A stretch of 64,000 nt of DNA, from assembly GCF_000621505.1 (NCBI RefSeq), contig NZ_JHYD01000024.1, forward strand, positions 95,469-159,468. Direction: 5' to 3'. This document shows positions 17,577-27,089 of this stretch, piece by piece; the first letter of the stretch is position 1; the number at the start of each line of letters is the position of its first letter. Made by a program: the position numbers and the translations under genes. Source of the DNA: Ruminiclostridium cellobioparum DSM 1351 = ATCC 15832. Its GTDB lineage: Bacteria > Bacillota > Clostridia > Acetivibrionales > DSM-1351. Under the pieces are notes generated by a model, which was given only the letters and a program-made list of their open reading frames with translations, searched no databases and was not told where the DNA came from.

Positions 17577-17808
17577 ATGTACATATATTCAGACTTGACC
17601 AAGCTCAAGTCCGGGTGGCGCCTTGGCTGGGTTGGGAAGTCGTCCACCACAAAATCTACCAAATAACAAAATAGCATATAAATCTGACAAAAAGCTGTAT
17701 TTTATTTAAGGACCATCAACTTTATAATCTATTTATAAACCTGCGGGAACTGTCAATTGCTTTAACAAAGTAATGACTAAATAGAATATACAGTCGGAGG
17801 GATTTTAT

Positions 17809-19521
17809 ATGTCAGATCGGATATATGAAAAATTCGAACCTTTAAAAAATGCGAAACTTGTTTTAGGGTATCTTACATCGATGGTGGATGAGAAATATGA
17901 CAATCTGCCCTATTGGCTGGTTTTACCTCATAAAAAGCCTGCTGAAGCAGCTCATTGCCGGGTAGACGATGCAGAGCTGGTTGGTTCATGGTATGAAGCT
18001 ATAGATGCGGTCAGGAAAATGCTTAAAACGGAAGAAGGAGCATCGGTCCAGCAGTCATTTTACAGGCATGTATTAAAGTCCTGGGGAGAGCACGGACTGC
18101 GCTTTCATGAACAATATCCATGGACACACACAAATCACAGTTCCTTTCATGAAATGGGGTACATACTCCCGGCACTGAACAGGATGCTGGAGAATAATCC
18201 TGAGGATAAGGAAGCAGAAAAGAGGGCATCTGAGCTTATAAGAGGCATGAGGAACCTGGTCGTGGAAAGAAAGGTCAGAACCTTCTGGTCGGGTGATTAT
18301 GAAGAAAAAGAACCTATATACCAATTTCCCAACGATGTATATCTCAAGGATGGAGGCTTTGACCTGACAAGACATACCGGACGGGGCGAACAGGCAATCA
18401 GGAATGCAGTCATGCTGCATGCTCTGGTACGCAGGTATGAAATAGCAAATGACGAAATTGCAATTGATCTGGCCGGCGGTATTGCAAACTATCTCCTGGG
18501 TCCTTCACATTATTTTAATTATAAGATGGAATTTTTCGGTCATGTTCATTCAGCAGGCTGGGTTGCATCCGGACTTGCAAGACTTGGCCGTATAACCCGT
18601 AATGAACGCTGTATAAAGGCTGGTAAAGGCATATATGATTATATCCGTTCCATATCATCTTCCTTCGGCTGGGTTCCCGAATATGCGCAATGGCATCCTT
18701 TGAATGAAGAACACTGTGAAACCTGTTGTATAAAAGATATGATTGAGTGCGCAAACGAGTTGATACTTGCGGGATATGAGGAATACTGGAATGATATGAC
18801 CCTGTTTGCCCGGAACCAACTGGTTGAAAATCAGGTAAAGGTTTCATCCTACGTTGTTACAGACAATACACTGCCTGACAGTGACGGAATAACTTACAGA
18901 GATATGGACAAGAGAATGCTCGGAGGTTTTACCGGGGACTCTTTGATAAACTCCATATCGTTGTCAAAATTCCGTTCCATAGCAGGCTGCTGTGTAGGGA
19001 TGGCTCCTGTGGCCCTGGAGATTGTATGGAACAGATCTGTAGAATACAATAATGGAATGGTAATTGTAAATATGCCCATTGACAGGGAGACAGAACAAGC
19101 CGCGGTGACAATGGAGTATCCGGATAGGGGCTATATTTCCGTCACTCCGGCACAGGAGTGTGATGTGGCAATAAGGATTTATAGATGGATGGGTAAGGAT
19201 ATCCGGGGAAAAATCAATGGAATGGATTATACTCCCGTAATTGTAGGTAACCTTGCAGTATTCAGGAATGTAGCGGCAGGCAGAAAAGTAGAGCTGGAAC
19301 ATTCCATAGAGACAGCAGTAGTAAAAGAAACGGTACGCGGTGAGGAATACTCGGTTTGGTGGAGAGGATGCGATGTTATAGATATATTCCCTCGCGGAGA
19401 GCATTTGCGGCTTTACCAGAGAGAGTTGAACAAGCCTGTATACTACCCGTCGGCTAAAGATGTTCAATATACCGGTGCCGCTAACTATGGTCCGACCCAG
19501 CAGGCACAAAATAAAAAGTAA
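17809..19521 (+). CDS. GH127-type glycoside hydrolase (beta-L-arabinofuranosidase-like)
   Basis: A 570-residue cytoplasmic enzyme with an (alpha/alpha)6-barrel type sequence: HSSFHEMGYILPALNRML, GHVHSAGWVASGLARLGRIT, and a beta-rich C terminus. The GH127/DUF1680 zinc site is recognisable as E304-x-C306 (HCETCC) and C394-C395 (AGCCVG), matching the Glu-x-Cys and Cys-Cys pairs of characterised beta-L-arabinofuranosidases, where one Cys is the nucleophile. No signal peptide, so it acts on imported oligosaccharides. It is somewhat shorter than typical members (about 650), so the exact substrate is open. The AraC-type regulator downstream may control it. Confidence 0.75.
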   Translation: MSDRIYEKFEPLKNAKLVLGYLTSMVDEKYDNLPYWLVLPHKKPAEAAHCRVDDAELVGSWYEAIDAVRKMLKTEEGASVQQSFYRHVLKSWGEHGLRFHEQYPWTHTNHSSFHEMGYILPALNRMLENNPEDKEAEKRASELIRGMRNLVVERKVRTFWSGDYEEKEPIYQFPNDVYLKDGGFDLTRHTGRGEQAIRNAVMLHALVRRYEIANDEIAIDLAGGIANYLLGPSHYFNYKMEFFGHVHSAGWVASGLARLGRITRNERCIKAGKGIYDYIRSISSSFGWVPEYAQWHPLNEEHCETCCIKDMIECANELILAGYEEYWNDMTLFARNQLVENQVKVSSYVVTDNTLPDSDGITYRDMDKRMLGGFTGDSLINSISLSKFRSIAGCCVGMAPVALEIVWNRSVEYNNGMVIVNMPIDRETEQAAVTMEYPDRGYISVTPAQECDVAIRIYRWMGKDIRGKINGMDYTPVIVGNLAVFRNVAAGRKVELEHSIETAVVKETVRGEEYSVWWRGCDVIDIFPRGEHLRLYQRELNKPVYYPSAKDVQYTGAANYGPTQQAQNKK

Positions 19522-19648
19522 AAAATACATTGCTGTGCTATAATATTAATAAAGTTTATCGGGGACTACTGGAAGATTCAGGAGAATACTATGGTTCCAT
19601 ATCAGCGAAGAAATTGTATATGATAATCCTCTGCAGCCTGTCCGGGTC

Positions 19649-20461
19649 TTGCACGAATTCAGGAATGAAAAGGTTACGGGCAAGTGGCATTATCATAATG
19701 AACTGGAGCTCATAGCAGTGGTCAGAGGAGAATTCAGTATTTACACCAAAGACAGAATATTCAGACTGACTGCCGGGGATGTGGCTATTATCGGTTCCTT
19801 TGAACCTCATCATTCCTTTAAGGATGAGGGCATCATGGAATATATTGTTCTGCAGTTCGATATTTTCAAGTATATAGGGCAGAATCTCATCTCTTATATG
19901 AAATATTTTACTGAAGCCGGCCGTTTGTATAGCCAGCTCAATTATATATTCACCGAGAGCCCCGAGGTTAAGCGGCGGATATTCGACCATATAAATGAAA
20001 TCTCAAGGGAGTATGCCCGAAGAGAAAAAGGTTATGAAATTGCAATGTACAGTCTTATTTACAAAATCATACTTGAACTTGTGCGCAGTGACAGGAGTTC
20101 CCTGCTGGATTTAAAAAACGATTCCGGGATTATAAAACTGCTGCCGGTACTGGACTATATTGAAAAAAATATAAATGGCAGGGTTGATATGAAGGAAGCG
20201 GCAAAATTAATGAATCTGGATTATTTTTATTTTGGAAAGTATTTTAAGAAGTATACAGGAAAAACATTTTTAGAATATGTAAATTATAAGAAAATTGTAA
20301 ATGCAGAACTGATTTTACTGACAGGGGATGTTTCGGTATTGGAAACGGCCTCTCTAATTGGAATGCCCAACATGGCAAATTTTTATAAATTTTTTTATAA
20401 ATATAACAAATGTTCTCCCAAGGAATTCAGGAGAAAATTATTACTTCAGCAGAATGAATAA
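19649..20461 (+). CDS. AraC-family transcriptional regulator (start uncertain)
   Basis: A cupin-type N-terminal sensing domain (WHYHNELELIAVVRGEFSIYTKD...GDVAIIGSFEPHHS) is followed by the AraC double HTH (about 165-265: LDYIEKNINGRVDMKEAAKLMNLDYFYFGKYFKKYTGKTFLEYVNYKKI...SPKEFRRKLL). The first available start in frame is TTG 19649, without a ribosome site. The frame is open and protein-like further upstream (FHISEEIVYDNPLQPVRV, from 19595). An ATG at 19591 with AGGAGA at proper distance lies one frame off; removing one G after it would give a normal N terminus. So the gene may be frameshifted at its very start, or the sequence may contain a one-base error. It probably senses a sugar and regulates the GH127 gene. 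Confidence 0.8.
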   Translation: MHEFRNEKVTGKWHYHNELELIAVVRGEFSIYTKDRIFRLTAGDVAIIGSFEPHHSFKDEGIMEYIVLQFDIFKYIGQNLISYMKYFTEAGRLYSQLNYIFTESPEVKRRIFDHINEISREYARREKGYEIAMYSLIYKIILELVRSDRSSLLDLKNDSGIIKLLPVLDYIEKNINGRVDMKEAAKLMNLDYFYFGKYFKKYTGKTFLEYVNYKKIVNAELILLTGDVSVLETASLIGMPNMANFYKFFYKYNKCSPKEFRRKLLLQQNE

Positions 20462-20489
20462 TCTGTAATGACCAGTAAGCGGTTTTTCT

Positions 20490-20541
20490 AAAGGAGTGTT
20501 GTATAGTGAAAGTAATTTCATTATATGACACTCCTTTTTTA
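20490..20541 (+). terminator. Rho-independent terminator after the AraC gene
   Basis: A long stem with AAAGGAGTGT pairing to ACACTCCTTT, with further inner pairing (TATA/TATA, TGAAA/TTTCA), followed by TTTTAAT. Confidence 0.85.
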
Positions 20542-20655
20542 ATAAAATTAGTTCTGATAGATGAGTGATAAAATTTACAGGCAATAAAAAAATAGCCTTG
20601 ACTATTGATGAACCAAATGCTAAATTTAAATTAATTGAATAATATATAGTGTTAT

Positions 20656-20777
20656 AAACACTTCAGGGATAGGTGAAATTCCTTACCGGCGGTAGGCATG
20701 AAAATGCGAGCCCGCGAGCGAAAGCAGATCCGGTCAGATTCCGGAGCCGACAGTACAGTCTGGATGGAAGATAGTGT
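20656..20777 (+). promoter_or_regulatory. FMN riboswitch (RFN element)
   Basis: The conserved RFN blocks appear in order: CTTCAGGG, AGGTGAAATTCC, TACCGGCGGTA, AGCCCGCGAGC, ATCCGGTCAGATTCCGG, AGCCGACAGTACAGTC and GGATGGAAGA. The closing helix P1 pairs ACACTTC with GAAGATAGTGT. FMN binding should stabilise the aptamer and favour the terminator at 20800, repressing the rib operon. The gene-free stretch 20462-20865 holds only the AraC terminator, this switch and its terminator. Confidence 0.97.
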
Positions 20778-20799
20778 ATTTTATTTTGGTATTTTTTGC

Positions 20800-20840
20800 A
20801 GTCCCTGGGGTAGTTTTACTCCGGGGACTTTGTGTTTTTA
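20800..20840 (+). terminator. Riboswitch-controlled terminator
   Basis: The stem AGTCCC.GGGG / CCGGGGACT around TAGTTTTACT is followed by TTGTGTTTTTA. It lies between the FMN aptamer and ribD and is the expression platform. Confidence 0.85.
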
Positions 20841-20865
20841 TAAGATGGATGAGGGAGTTTGTATT

Positions 20866-21987
20866 ATGAAAATTGATGAAAATTATATGAGAAGAGCTCT
20901 GGAACTTGCCAAAGGGGGATGGGGAAGAACCAATCCCAATCCCCTTGTGGGTGCTGTAATTGTCCGGGACGGAGAGATCATTGCCGAGGGCTGCCATGAG
21001 AAATTGGGCGGTGCTCATGCGGAAGTGGCAGCCTTCCGGAATGCAAAGGGGGAGGTTGGGGGAGGGACGCTCTACGTCAATCTTGAGCCCTGCTCCCATT
21101 ACGGAAGGACACCGCCCTGTGCCGAGGCAATTATTAAAGCCGGTATCAGAAAAGTGGTGATTGCCATGGAAGACCCCAACCCAAAGGTTTGCGGCAGGGG
21201 AATCAGTATGCTGAGGAATGCCGGAATTGAAACTGTTGTGGGAGTGCTTGAAAAAGAGGCTAAAAGGCTTAATGAGATATTTATCAAATATGTCACTGAA
21301 AAAAAGCCCTTTGTCATCATGAAAACCGCAATGACACTTGACGGGAAAATCGCCTCGGTGACCGGAGACTCCAGGTGGATTTCGGGAGAGAGCTCAAGAG
21401 AACAGGTGCATGTAATACGTGATAGGGTCTCGGCCATCATGGTGGGAATAAATACAGTCCTGACCGACAACCCGTCACTTACTACAAGGCTGGATTCCAA
21501 AAGCGGCAATGACCCTGTCAGAATCATTGTTGACAGCAGGGGAAAAATACCTGTGGACAGCCGGGTTATCAACAGCGGATCGGCAGCCGGCGTTATACTT
21601 GCCACTACATCGGCAATTGGGGGTGAAAAGGAAAAAATACTCACAGACAGGGGTGTACGCATTTTAAAGCTGGATGGGGCCCCGGGACATGTTGACCTGT
21701 CCCGGCTGATGGAGGAGCTGCACAGGGAGGAAATGGACAGTGTGCTGTTGGAGGGCGGCGGCAGCCTGAATGCCGCTGCATTGAACTCAGAGATAGTGGA
21801 TAAGGTAATGGTGTTTATAGCACCCAAAATTATTGGAGGAAGGGATGCAAAAACACCGGTTGAAGGGGAAGGAATACAATTTATGAAAGACGCACTTGAA
21901 TTGAGGGATATCAGTATCAGCAGGTTTGATGAGGATATCCTGATAGAAGGGTATGTGAAAGGAGTCTCATGTTTACAGGGATCATAG
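20866..21987 (+). CDS. ribD: Bifunctional riboflavin deaminase/reductase RibD
   Basis: A 373-residue enzyme. The N-terminal deaminase (1-145) keeps GGAHAEVAA and EPCSHYGRTPPC, its zinc site; the C-terminal reductase (148-373) keeps KTAMTLDGKIAS, DSRWISG and LLEGGGSLNAAAL. It performs the second and third steps of riboflavin synthesis. The start at 20866 (GAGGGAG upstream) is chosen because longer forms would read through the riboswitch. First gene of ribD-ribE-ribBA-ribH. Confidence 0.96.
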   Translation: MKIDENYMRRALELAKGGWGRTNPNPLVGAVIVRDGEIIAEGCHEKLGGAHAEVAAFRNAKGEVGGGTLYVNLEPCSHYGRTPPCAEAIIKAGIRKVVIAMEDPNPKVCGRGISMLRNAGIETVVGVLEKEAKRLNEIFIKYVTEKKPFVIMKTAMTLDGKIASVTGDSRWISGESSREQVHVIRDRVSAIMVGINTVLTDNPSLTTRLDSKSGNDPVRIIVDSRGKIPVDSRVINSGSAAGVILATTSAIGGEKEKILTDRGVRILKLDGAPGHVDLSRLMEELHREEMDSVLLEGGGSLNAAALNSEIVDKVMVFIAPKIIGGRDAKTPVEGEGIQFMKDALELRDISISRFDEDILIEGYVKGVSCLQGS

Positions 21988-22619
21988 AGGAAGTGGGTGA
22001 AATCAGGGGAATTGTACATGGAAGTCTGTCCATCCGGCTTTCGATACACTGTCCAAACATAATGAGGGATGTAAAAACAGGGGACAGTATTGCAGCGAAC
22101 GGAATATGCCTTACAGTGACCGAACGGGGGGAGAAAGGGTTCTCGGCTGATGTCATGCCTGAAACCATGAGAAGGACCGGCCTTAACAAATTAAAGTTGT
22201 CGGACAGGGTAAATCTCGAAAGAGCTCTGAGGATAACAGACAGGCTGGGAGGGCATATTGTAACCGGGCACATTGACGGTACGGGAATTGTGACAGGAAG
22301 AACGGAAGAGGATAACGCCATCTGGCTTACGCTTGAAGCTCCCGATGCCATCATGAAATACATTGTCATGAAAGGTTCGGTTGCACTGGATGGCACAAGT
22401 CTGACAGTTGCCCATGCGGATGAAAAGAGTTTTAGAGTGTCACTTATACCGCTGACTGCCGGAGTAACCACCCTTGGCTCCAGGAAAGCCGGGGACGTGA
22501 TCAATATTGAATGTGATGTGATAGGCAAGTATGTGGAAAAGCTTTTAAACAAAAAGTATGAACCGGAACCCGGCAGGGATATATCTCTGGATTTTCTCCG
22601 GGAAAACGGTTTTGCCTGA
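21969..22619 (+). CDS. ribE: Riboflavin synthase alpha subunit
   Basis: A 216-residue protein beginning MFTGIIEEVGEI, with two lumazine-binding repeats (GDSIAANGICLTV at about 35-48 and GSVALDGTSLTV at about 135-146). It converts two molecules of 6,7-dimethyl-8-ribityllumazine into riboflavin. It overlaps the end of ribD by 19 bp and has GAAAGGAG as its ribosome site, so the genes are coupled. Confidence 0.96.
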   Translation: MFTGIIEEVGEIRGIVHGSLSIRLSIHCPNIMRDVKTGDSIAANGICLTVTERGEKGFSADVMPETMRRTGLNKLKLSDRVNLERALRITDRLGGHIVTGHIDGTGIVTGRTEEDNAIWLTLEAPDAIMKYIVMKGSVALDGTSLTVAHADEKSFRVSLIPLTAGVTTLGSRKAGDVINIECDVIGKYVEKLLNKKYEPEPGRDISLDFLRENGFA

Positions 22620-22647
22620 TAAAATTTTATGAAAAGGAGGAGAAGAA

Positions 22648-23895
22648 ATGAAATTTAATACTATTGAAGAGGCCATAGAAGATATAAGGCAGGGAAGGAT
22701 GATCATAGTCGTGGATGATGAGGACCGTGAAAATGAAGGGGACCTCCTGATGGCTGCTGAAAAGGTAACTCCCGGGAGCATTAACTTTATGGCCTCATAT
22801 GGAAGAGGAATGATATGTGCCCCAGTGACCGAAGCACGTGCCGGAGAGTTGGGGCTTGGCCTGATGGTGGAGAGGAATACCGAAAGTATGAAAACCGCAT
22901 TTACCGTCACTGTGGATCACAAAAGCTCCACAACGGGCATATCGGCCCATGAAAGGGCAAACACCGTAAAGAAGCTGGTGGACCCCGGTTCGGGCAGCAA
23001 TGACTTTTTGAGACCGGGACACATATTTCCGCTGATTGCCAGGGATGGCGGTGTATTGAAGCGTTCGGGGCATACCGAGGCGGCAGTGGATCTTGCGAGA
23101 ATGGCAGGTTTGTATCCTGCCGGAGTGATATGTGAGATCATGAATGATGATGGAACCATGGCAAGAGTACCCCAGTTGATGGAATTTTCAAAAAAGCATG
23201 CTCTCAAAGTAATAACTGTAGCCGAATTGATCAGATATAGAAGAAACAATGAAAAACTGGTAAAGGCGGCCGCCTTTGCCGAACTTCCCACCGAATACGG
23301 GGATTTCACCATTGCGGCCTATGAAAATGTTGTAAACGGCGAACACCATGTTGCCCTGGTCAAAGGGGACATAGGCAGTTCAGATGAACCTGTGCTGGTA
23401 AGGGTGCATTCAGAGTGCCTGACGGGGGATGCCTTCCACTCAAAGAGATGTGACTGCGGAGAACAGCTGGATGCCGCAATGAGACAGATCGGCAGCGAAG
23501 GAAGGGGCATACTGCTGTATATGCGTCAGGAGGGGCGCGGGATAGGTCTGGTAAATAAAATACGTGCCTATGAACTGCAGGATAAGGGTAAGGATACGGT
23601 GGAGGCCAATGAACTGCTGGGTTTTGCTCCGGATTTGCGGGAATACGGTATTGGCGCCCAGATACTTTATGATCTGGGTGTGAGAAAAATAAGGCTTCTG
23701 ACCAATAATCCCAAAAAAGTGGTCGGACTGGAGGGATACGGACTTGAGGTGGTTGAAAGAGTGCCTATCACGGTTCAAACCAATGAGTCAAATGAATTTT
23801 ACATGAGGACGAAAAAGGAAAAGATGGGACATATACTCGGTGATGTCAATATTGACACAAATACACTAAAACATCAGGAGGGCGGTAAAGTATGA
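22648..23895 (+). CDS. ribBA: Bifunctional DHBP synthase / GTP cyclohydrolase II
   Basis: A 415-residue fusion. The N-terminal half (1-203) is 3,4-dihydroxy-2-butanone-4-phosphate synthase ([32 protein letters not shown] block). The C-terminal half is GTP cyclohydrolase II with the zinc motif [18 protein letters not shown] and [20 protein letters not shown]. It supplies both precursors of the riboflavin pathway. AAGGAGGAG precedes the ATG. Length and domain order are standard. Confidence 0.97.
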   Translation: MKFNTIEEAIEDIRQGRMIIVVDDEDRENEGDLLMAAEKVTPGSINFMASYGRGMICAPVTEARAGELGLGLMVERNTESMKTAFTVTVDHKSSTTGISAHERANTVKKLVDPGSGSNDFLRPGHIFPLIARDGGVLKRSGHTEAAVDLARMAGLYPAGVICEIMNDDGTMARVPQLMEFSKKHALKVITVAELIRYRRNNEKLVKAAAFAELPTEYGDFTIAAYENVVNGEHHVALVKGDIGSSDEPVLVRVHSECLTGDAFHSKRCDCGEQLDAAMRQIGSEGRGILLYMRQEGRGIGLVNKIRAYELQDKGKDTVEANELLGFAPDLREYGIGAQILYDLGVRKIRLLTNNPKKVVGLEGYGLEVVERVPITVQTNESNEFYMRTKKEKMGHILGDVNIDTNTLKHQEGGKV

Positions 23896-24362
23896 CAATA
23901 AAAACACATGAAGGAAATTTGATTGCAGAGGGTTTAAAGTTGGGCATTATTACAGGCAGGTTCAACGAATTTATCAGCAGCAGGCTGCTAAGCGGCGCAA
24001 TAGATGCCATTTCAAGGCACGGCGGAAAAGAAGAGGACATCGAAGCAGCCTGGGTGCCGGGTGCTTTTGAGATACCCCTTGCGGCACAAAAAATGGCAGC
24101 TTCTCAAAAATTTGATGCGCTCATCTGCCTTGGAGCCGTCATAAGGGGTTCTACACCGCATTTCGACTATGTTGCCGGTGAAGTGGCAAAGGGCATTGCA
24201 AAGGTTTCGTTGGATACCGGGATTCCTGTGATATTTGGAGTTCTGACAACAGATACCATAGAGCAGGCTGTCGAAAGAGCGGGAACAAAAGCTGGAAACA
24301 AGGGATATGATGCTGCTGTGACCGCCATCGAAATGGCAAATCTGCTTAAACAGTTAAAATAA
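23892..24362 (+). CDS. ribH: 6,7-dimethyl-8-ribityllumazine synthase
   Basis: A 156-residue protein with the lumazine synthase motifs [45 protein letters not shown] and [17 protein letters not shown]. It joins the DHBP and pyrimidine branches. It overlaps ribBA by 4 bp (ATGA), ending the FMN-controlled operon. Confidence 0.97.
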   Translation: MTIKTHEGNLIAEGLKLGIITGRFNEFISSRLLSGAIDAISRHGGKEEDIEAAWVPGAFEIPLAAQKMAASQKFDALICLGAVIRGSTPHFDYVAGEVAKGIAKVSLDTGIPVIFGVLTTDTIEQAVERAGTKAGNKGYDAAVTAIEMANLLKQLK

Positions 24363-24684
24363 TGACAAATATGCCTTTCAAATACATTTTATTTAAAAAT
24401 AATGCATGTATAAGCTAAATTTAACACCTATAAAAATTTGATTTATAAATAAAAATAAATATATAAAAAAAATCATTTGCTACCTTGAAACCTTTAAATT
24501 GTTAGAGTAGGATAATCTATATAAGAGCCGACAAAAGGACAGGCGCAATGGAGTATTAAACAGGCTCTTGTACGGTTTTGGGAAGTGAAAATGTAAGTGC
24601 ACACGTAATTGGTTAATGTAATCACTGTTAAAAAATCGAGGTTTGGACACCGGTTTATTTAATCAAATTATAGGAGGTTTTATT
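24363..24684. other. Gene-free spacer / leader of a small peptide gene
   Basis: 24363-24490 is very AT-rich without features I can name. From about 24519 the sequence becomes more structured: AAGAGCC (24521-24527) can pair with GGCTCTT (24562-24568) around a 34-nt loop, and the stretch runs to a TAGGAGG ribosome site at 24671. This looks like a 5' leader of about 150 nt for the 46-codon gene that follows. It does not match any riboswitch consensus I know. Confidence 0.4.
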
Positions 24685-24825
24685 ATGAAAGGCTGGAATC
24701 CGTTTGGAAAGGTAGACATGGAAATTGGCAGTTTTTTAAAGGCATCGCCGTTCAATAAGGAATATAAATGGGGGAAGACAGAAGATTCCGGTAATTCTGA
24801 AAAAGATGATAAAAAAGGTAAATAA
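24685..24825 (+). CDS. Small peptide of unknown function (46 residues)
   Basis: ATG with a perfect TAGGAGGT site 8 nt upstream. The product MKGWNPFGKVDMEIGSFLKA... is short, with an aromatic/amphipathic N-terminal half and a charged, Lys/Asp/Ser-rich tail ending KDDKKGK. It has no Cys, no signal peptide and no membrane helix. A terminator follows directly, so it is its own transcript. The strong translation signal and clean boundaries argue that it is real; I do not recognise its family. Confidence 0.6.
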   Translation: MKGWNPFGKVDMEIGSFLKASPFNKEYKWGKTEDSGNSEKDDKKGK

Positions 24826-24840
24826 AAAAGGTAAATAGAT

Positions 24841-24872
24841 AAAACCTGGCAGATATTTTTGCCGGGTTTTTT
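24841..24872 (+). terminator. Rho-independent terminator of the small peptide gene
   Basis: The stem ACCTGGCA / TGCCGGGT with loop GATATTTT is followed by TTTTTTT. Confidence 0.88.
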
Positions 24873-25071
24873 TGAACAAAGTTTACAGAATCCTGGAAAA
24901 TTAAGCTTTGTAACGGATTTTTAACATACCCTGACTCTACAATATGGTAAAATTAATAAATATAAACCAGTGGCTGCCGGACCGATATACGTTTCAGATG
25001 TTACAGACCACTGGAAGTTATTTGAAAATTTTGCTAGAAAATAATCGAAAGACAGAGGTTAAAGGGTTAAA

Positions 25072-26874
25072 ATGAAAAATTTAAAATCAGCAATACGTAT
25101 AATTCTGATTCTTGCAATGCTGGTCAGTTTTGTACCCAATCTGACTTTGTCAGCACAGGCCGAACCGGAACAGAAGCTGGAACTGCACGCTTTCTATCCT
25201 GCTCAGGTGACATTTTCCGAAAGTATGAAAAAATACATAGATGAACTTGATTCGGTAAGTTTTGCATGGGGCAGAATGTACGCTGACCTGGACCAGGGGG
25301 TGGTTACCGGGCTGGGTATAAATGGGAATACAATGTTTTATTATCCTGCGGATTATACTGATGTATTGAAATATGCCAAAAGCAAAAATAAATCCATCCA
25401 GCTGAACATTTTTTCCGACAGCGTCAACGCAATAGCAATATTGCCCTATGAGGAACAGCGGAATAAGGCGGTAAATGCGATAGTAGAATTGCTGAAGAAC
25501 GAAGCGGGCAATGGCAGCGGCATTTATTTCGACGGTGTGGTAATTGACTTTGAAGGACTTCAGGATAAGGATATCAGCGGCAAAACCATGATTATTGGAG
25601 GAAAGTCTGTCAGCGACTGGTATAATCAATTCCTTAAGGAGCTGAAAGCCCGGCTGAATGGCATTAACAAAAAAATGTATGTTGCCGTTAATCCTCTATT
25701 GAATTATTCAGGCTACAATTACGGTGAAATAGCGGCTACAGCCGACAAGATGATTGTAATGGCCCATGACTACGAGCCGGTAACCGTTCTGGACAAAGGA
25801 CAGGTAATGCAGTATGCCGGATACAACAGCCTGAGTCCTATTGACGGTCTGGCACCTATCAAGAAAATAAAACTTGCGATGGAAGATATAAAAAAGAATG
25901 TGGATAAGGCAAATCTGTCCAGAGTGATGCTTCAAATCAATTTTGATGCGGCACAATGGCGGTTTGAAGCTGCATCAGCCGATGCATGGAATAAGATCCC
26001 CGGATCGGTTATAAGCATGGAAAACAGGAATACACCTACATATCAGATGCTCTATAACCGCATTCAGAATACCGACGGCAAGGCGGTAAAAATGGCTTAC
26101 GGATACAATAACGAGCTTCAGGGCCCTGTGCTCCAGTTTTATAATGCAGTCGACCATACATATAATGTTGCTTTGTATGAGAACAGCAAAAGTATAAAGG
26201 CAAAAATAGATATGGTAAAGGAATACGGCCTTGGCGGTATCTCCCTGTGGAGCCTGGCAAATGTACCCGACTATACCGACAAGACCTCAAAAGCATATGG
26301 CCTTGATGTATGGGACAGCATATTAAGTGCTCTGCCTGTGATGACCCCGGCAGCACCCGGTGCAAAGGTGACCTTTAATGACGGAGTGGTTGAAGCAGCA
26401 GTGAGAAAGCAGCTGATGAAGCCCACTGGAACCATATACAGCAGCGAATTGTCCAAAGTGTACAGACTTGCCGTACCGTCGGGGGTAAAAACACTTTCCG
26501 ACCTGAAAAAACTTACCAACCTGGAGTATCTGGATATAAGCAACGCCCAGATAACGGATATAACCAGCTTAAGCTATTTGAAAAATCTCAGGGTGTTATA
26601 CCTCCAGAGGAATAACATATCCGATATTTCGCCGCTTAAGGGGCTTACCGGGCTTGAAGTGCTGTCACTGAACGGAAACAGGATTTCAAGCATAAGTTCA
26701 TTATCGGCATTAACCTCGCTGACGGAATTATATATCAGGGACAATATAATAACGGATTATTCACCATTGGTTAATTTAAAGAAGTTGAATATTCTGTACT
26801 TAAAGGGCAATACCTCGGTAAATTATGCAAAGCTTGACAGTATAAAAGCAGGATTGGTTGAGAAGGATTTTTAG
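25072..26874 (+). CDS. Secreted GH18-like protein with C-terminal leucine-rich repeats
   Basis: A 600-residue exported protein. Signal peptide 1-30 (ending LTLSAQA). Residues 35-420 look like a GH18 TIM barrel: AWGRMYADLD, strand-4 motif FDGVVIDFEGL (DxxxDxE, about 160-168), MAHDYEP, and a final GGISLWSLANVPDYTD. The rest (430-600) carries about five internalin-type leucine-rich repeats (LTNLEYLDISNAQITDITSLSYLKNLRVLYLQRNNISDISPL...). GH18 members hydrolyse chitin or peptidoglycan glycans; the spore SleL/YaaH type is one comparison. The LRR tail suggests protein or wall binding. The pairing of these two modules is unusual. Confidence 0.78.
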   Translation: MKNLKSAIRIILILAMLVSFVPNLTLSAQAEPEQKLELHAFYPAQVTFSESMKKYIDELDSVSFAWGRMYADLDQGVVTGLGINGNTMFYYPADYTDVLKYAKSKNKSIQLNIFSDSVNAIAILPYEEQRNKAVNAIVELLKNEAGNGSGIYFDGVVIDFEGLQDKDISGKTMIIGGKSVSDWYNQFLKELKARLNGINKKMYVAVNPLLNYSGYNYGEIAATADKMIVMAHDYEPVTVLDKGQVMQYAGYNSLSPIDGLAPIKKIKLAMEDIKKNVDKANLSRVMLQINFDAAQWRFEAASADAWNKIPGSVISMENRNTPTYQMLYNRIQNTDGKAVKMAYGYNNELQGPVLQFYNAVDHTYNVALYENSKSIKAKIDMVKEYGLGGISLWSLANVPDYTDKTSKAYGLDVWDSILSALPVMTPAAPGAKVTFNDGVVEAAVRKQLMKPTGTIYSSELSKVYRLAVPSGVKTLSDLKKLTNLEYLDISNAQITDITSLSYLKNLRVLYLQRNNISDISPLKGLTGLEVLSLNGNRISSISSLSALTSLTELYIRDNIITDYSPLVNLKKLNILYLKGNTSVNYAKLDSIKAGLVEKDF

Positions 26875-27089
26875 CAATAGGGTTACTATATCCGTTTACC
26901 ATAAAAATTTTTTAAAACAATGTACCTAATGGGTTGTGTATGCTATAATTCGTTATATATCAATTTTTGCTGGAAATAAGCTGCTTGTTTGGTGAAATAC
27001 TTTCATAGAGTATTGTATAAAAACATTAAATGAGTCATTGTGCATTTCCCGCTTATACCGCCTGCGAGGAAGGCGGAACGGAGGGTTAC

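Noticed and set aside
20698..20865. N-terminal extension of RibD starting in the riboswitch
   Set aside because: The extra residues are encoded by the FMN aptamer and terminator; RibD homology starts at 20866 with a proper ribosome site.
21099..22552. Long minus-strand open frames opposite ribD and ribE
   Set aside because: They mirror the codon structure of the plus-strand rib genes, are Ser/Pro/Ile-rich without motifs, and lack ribosome sites.
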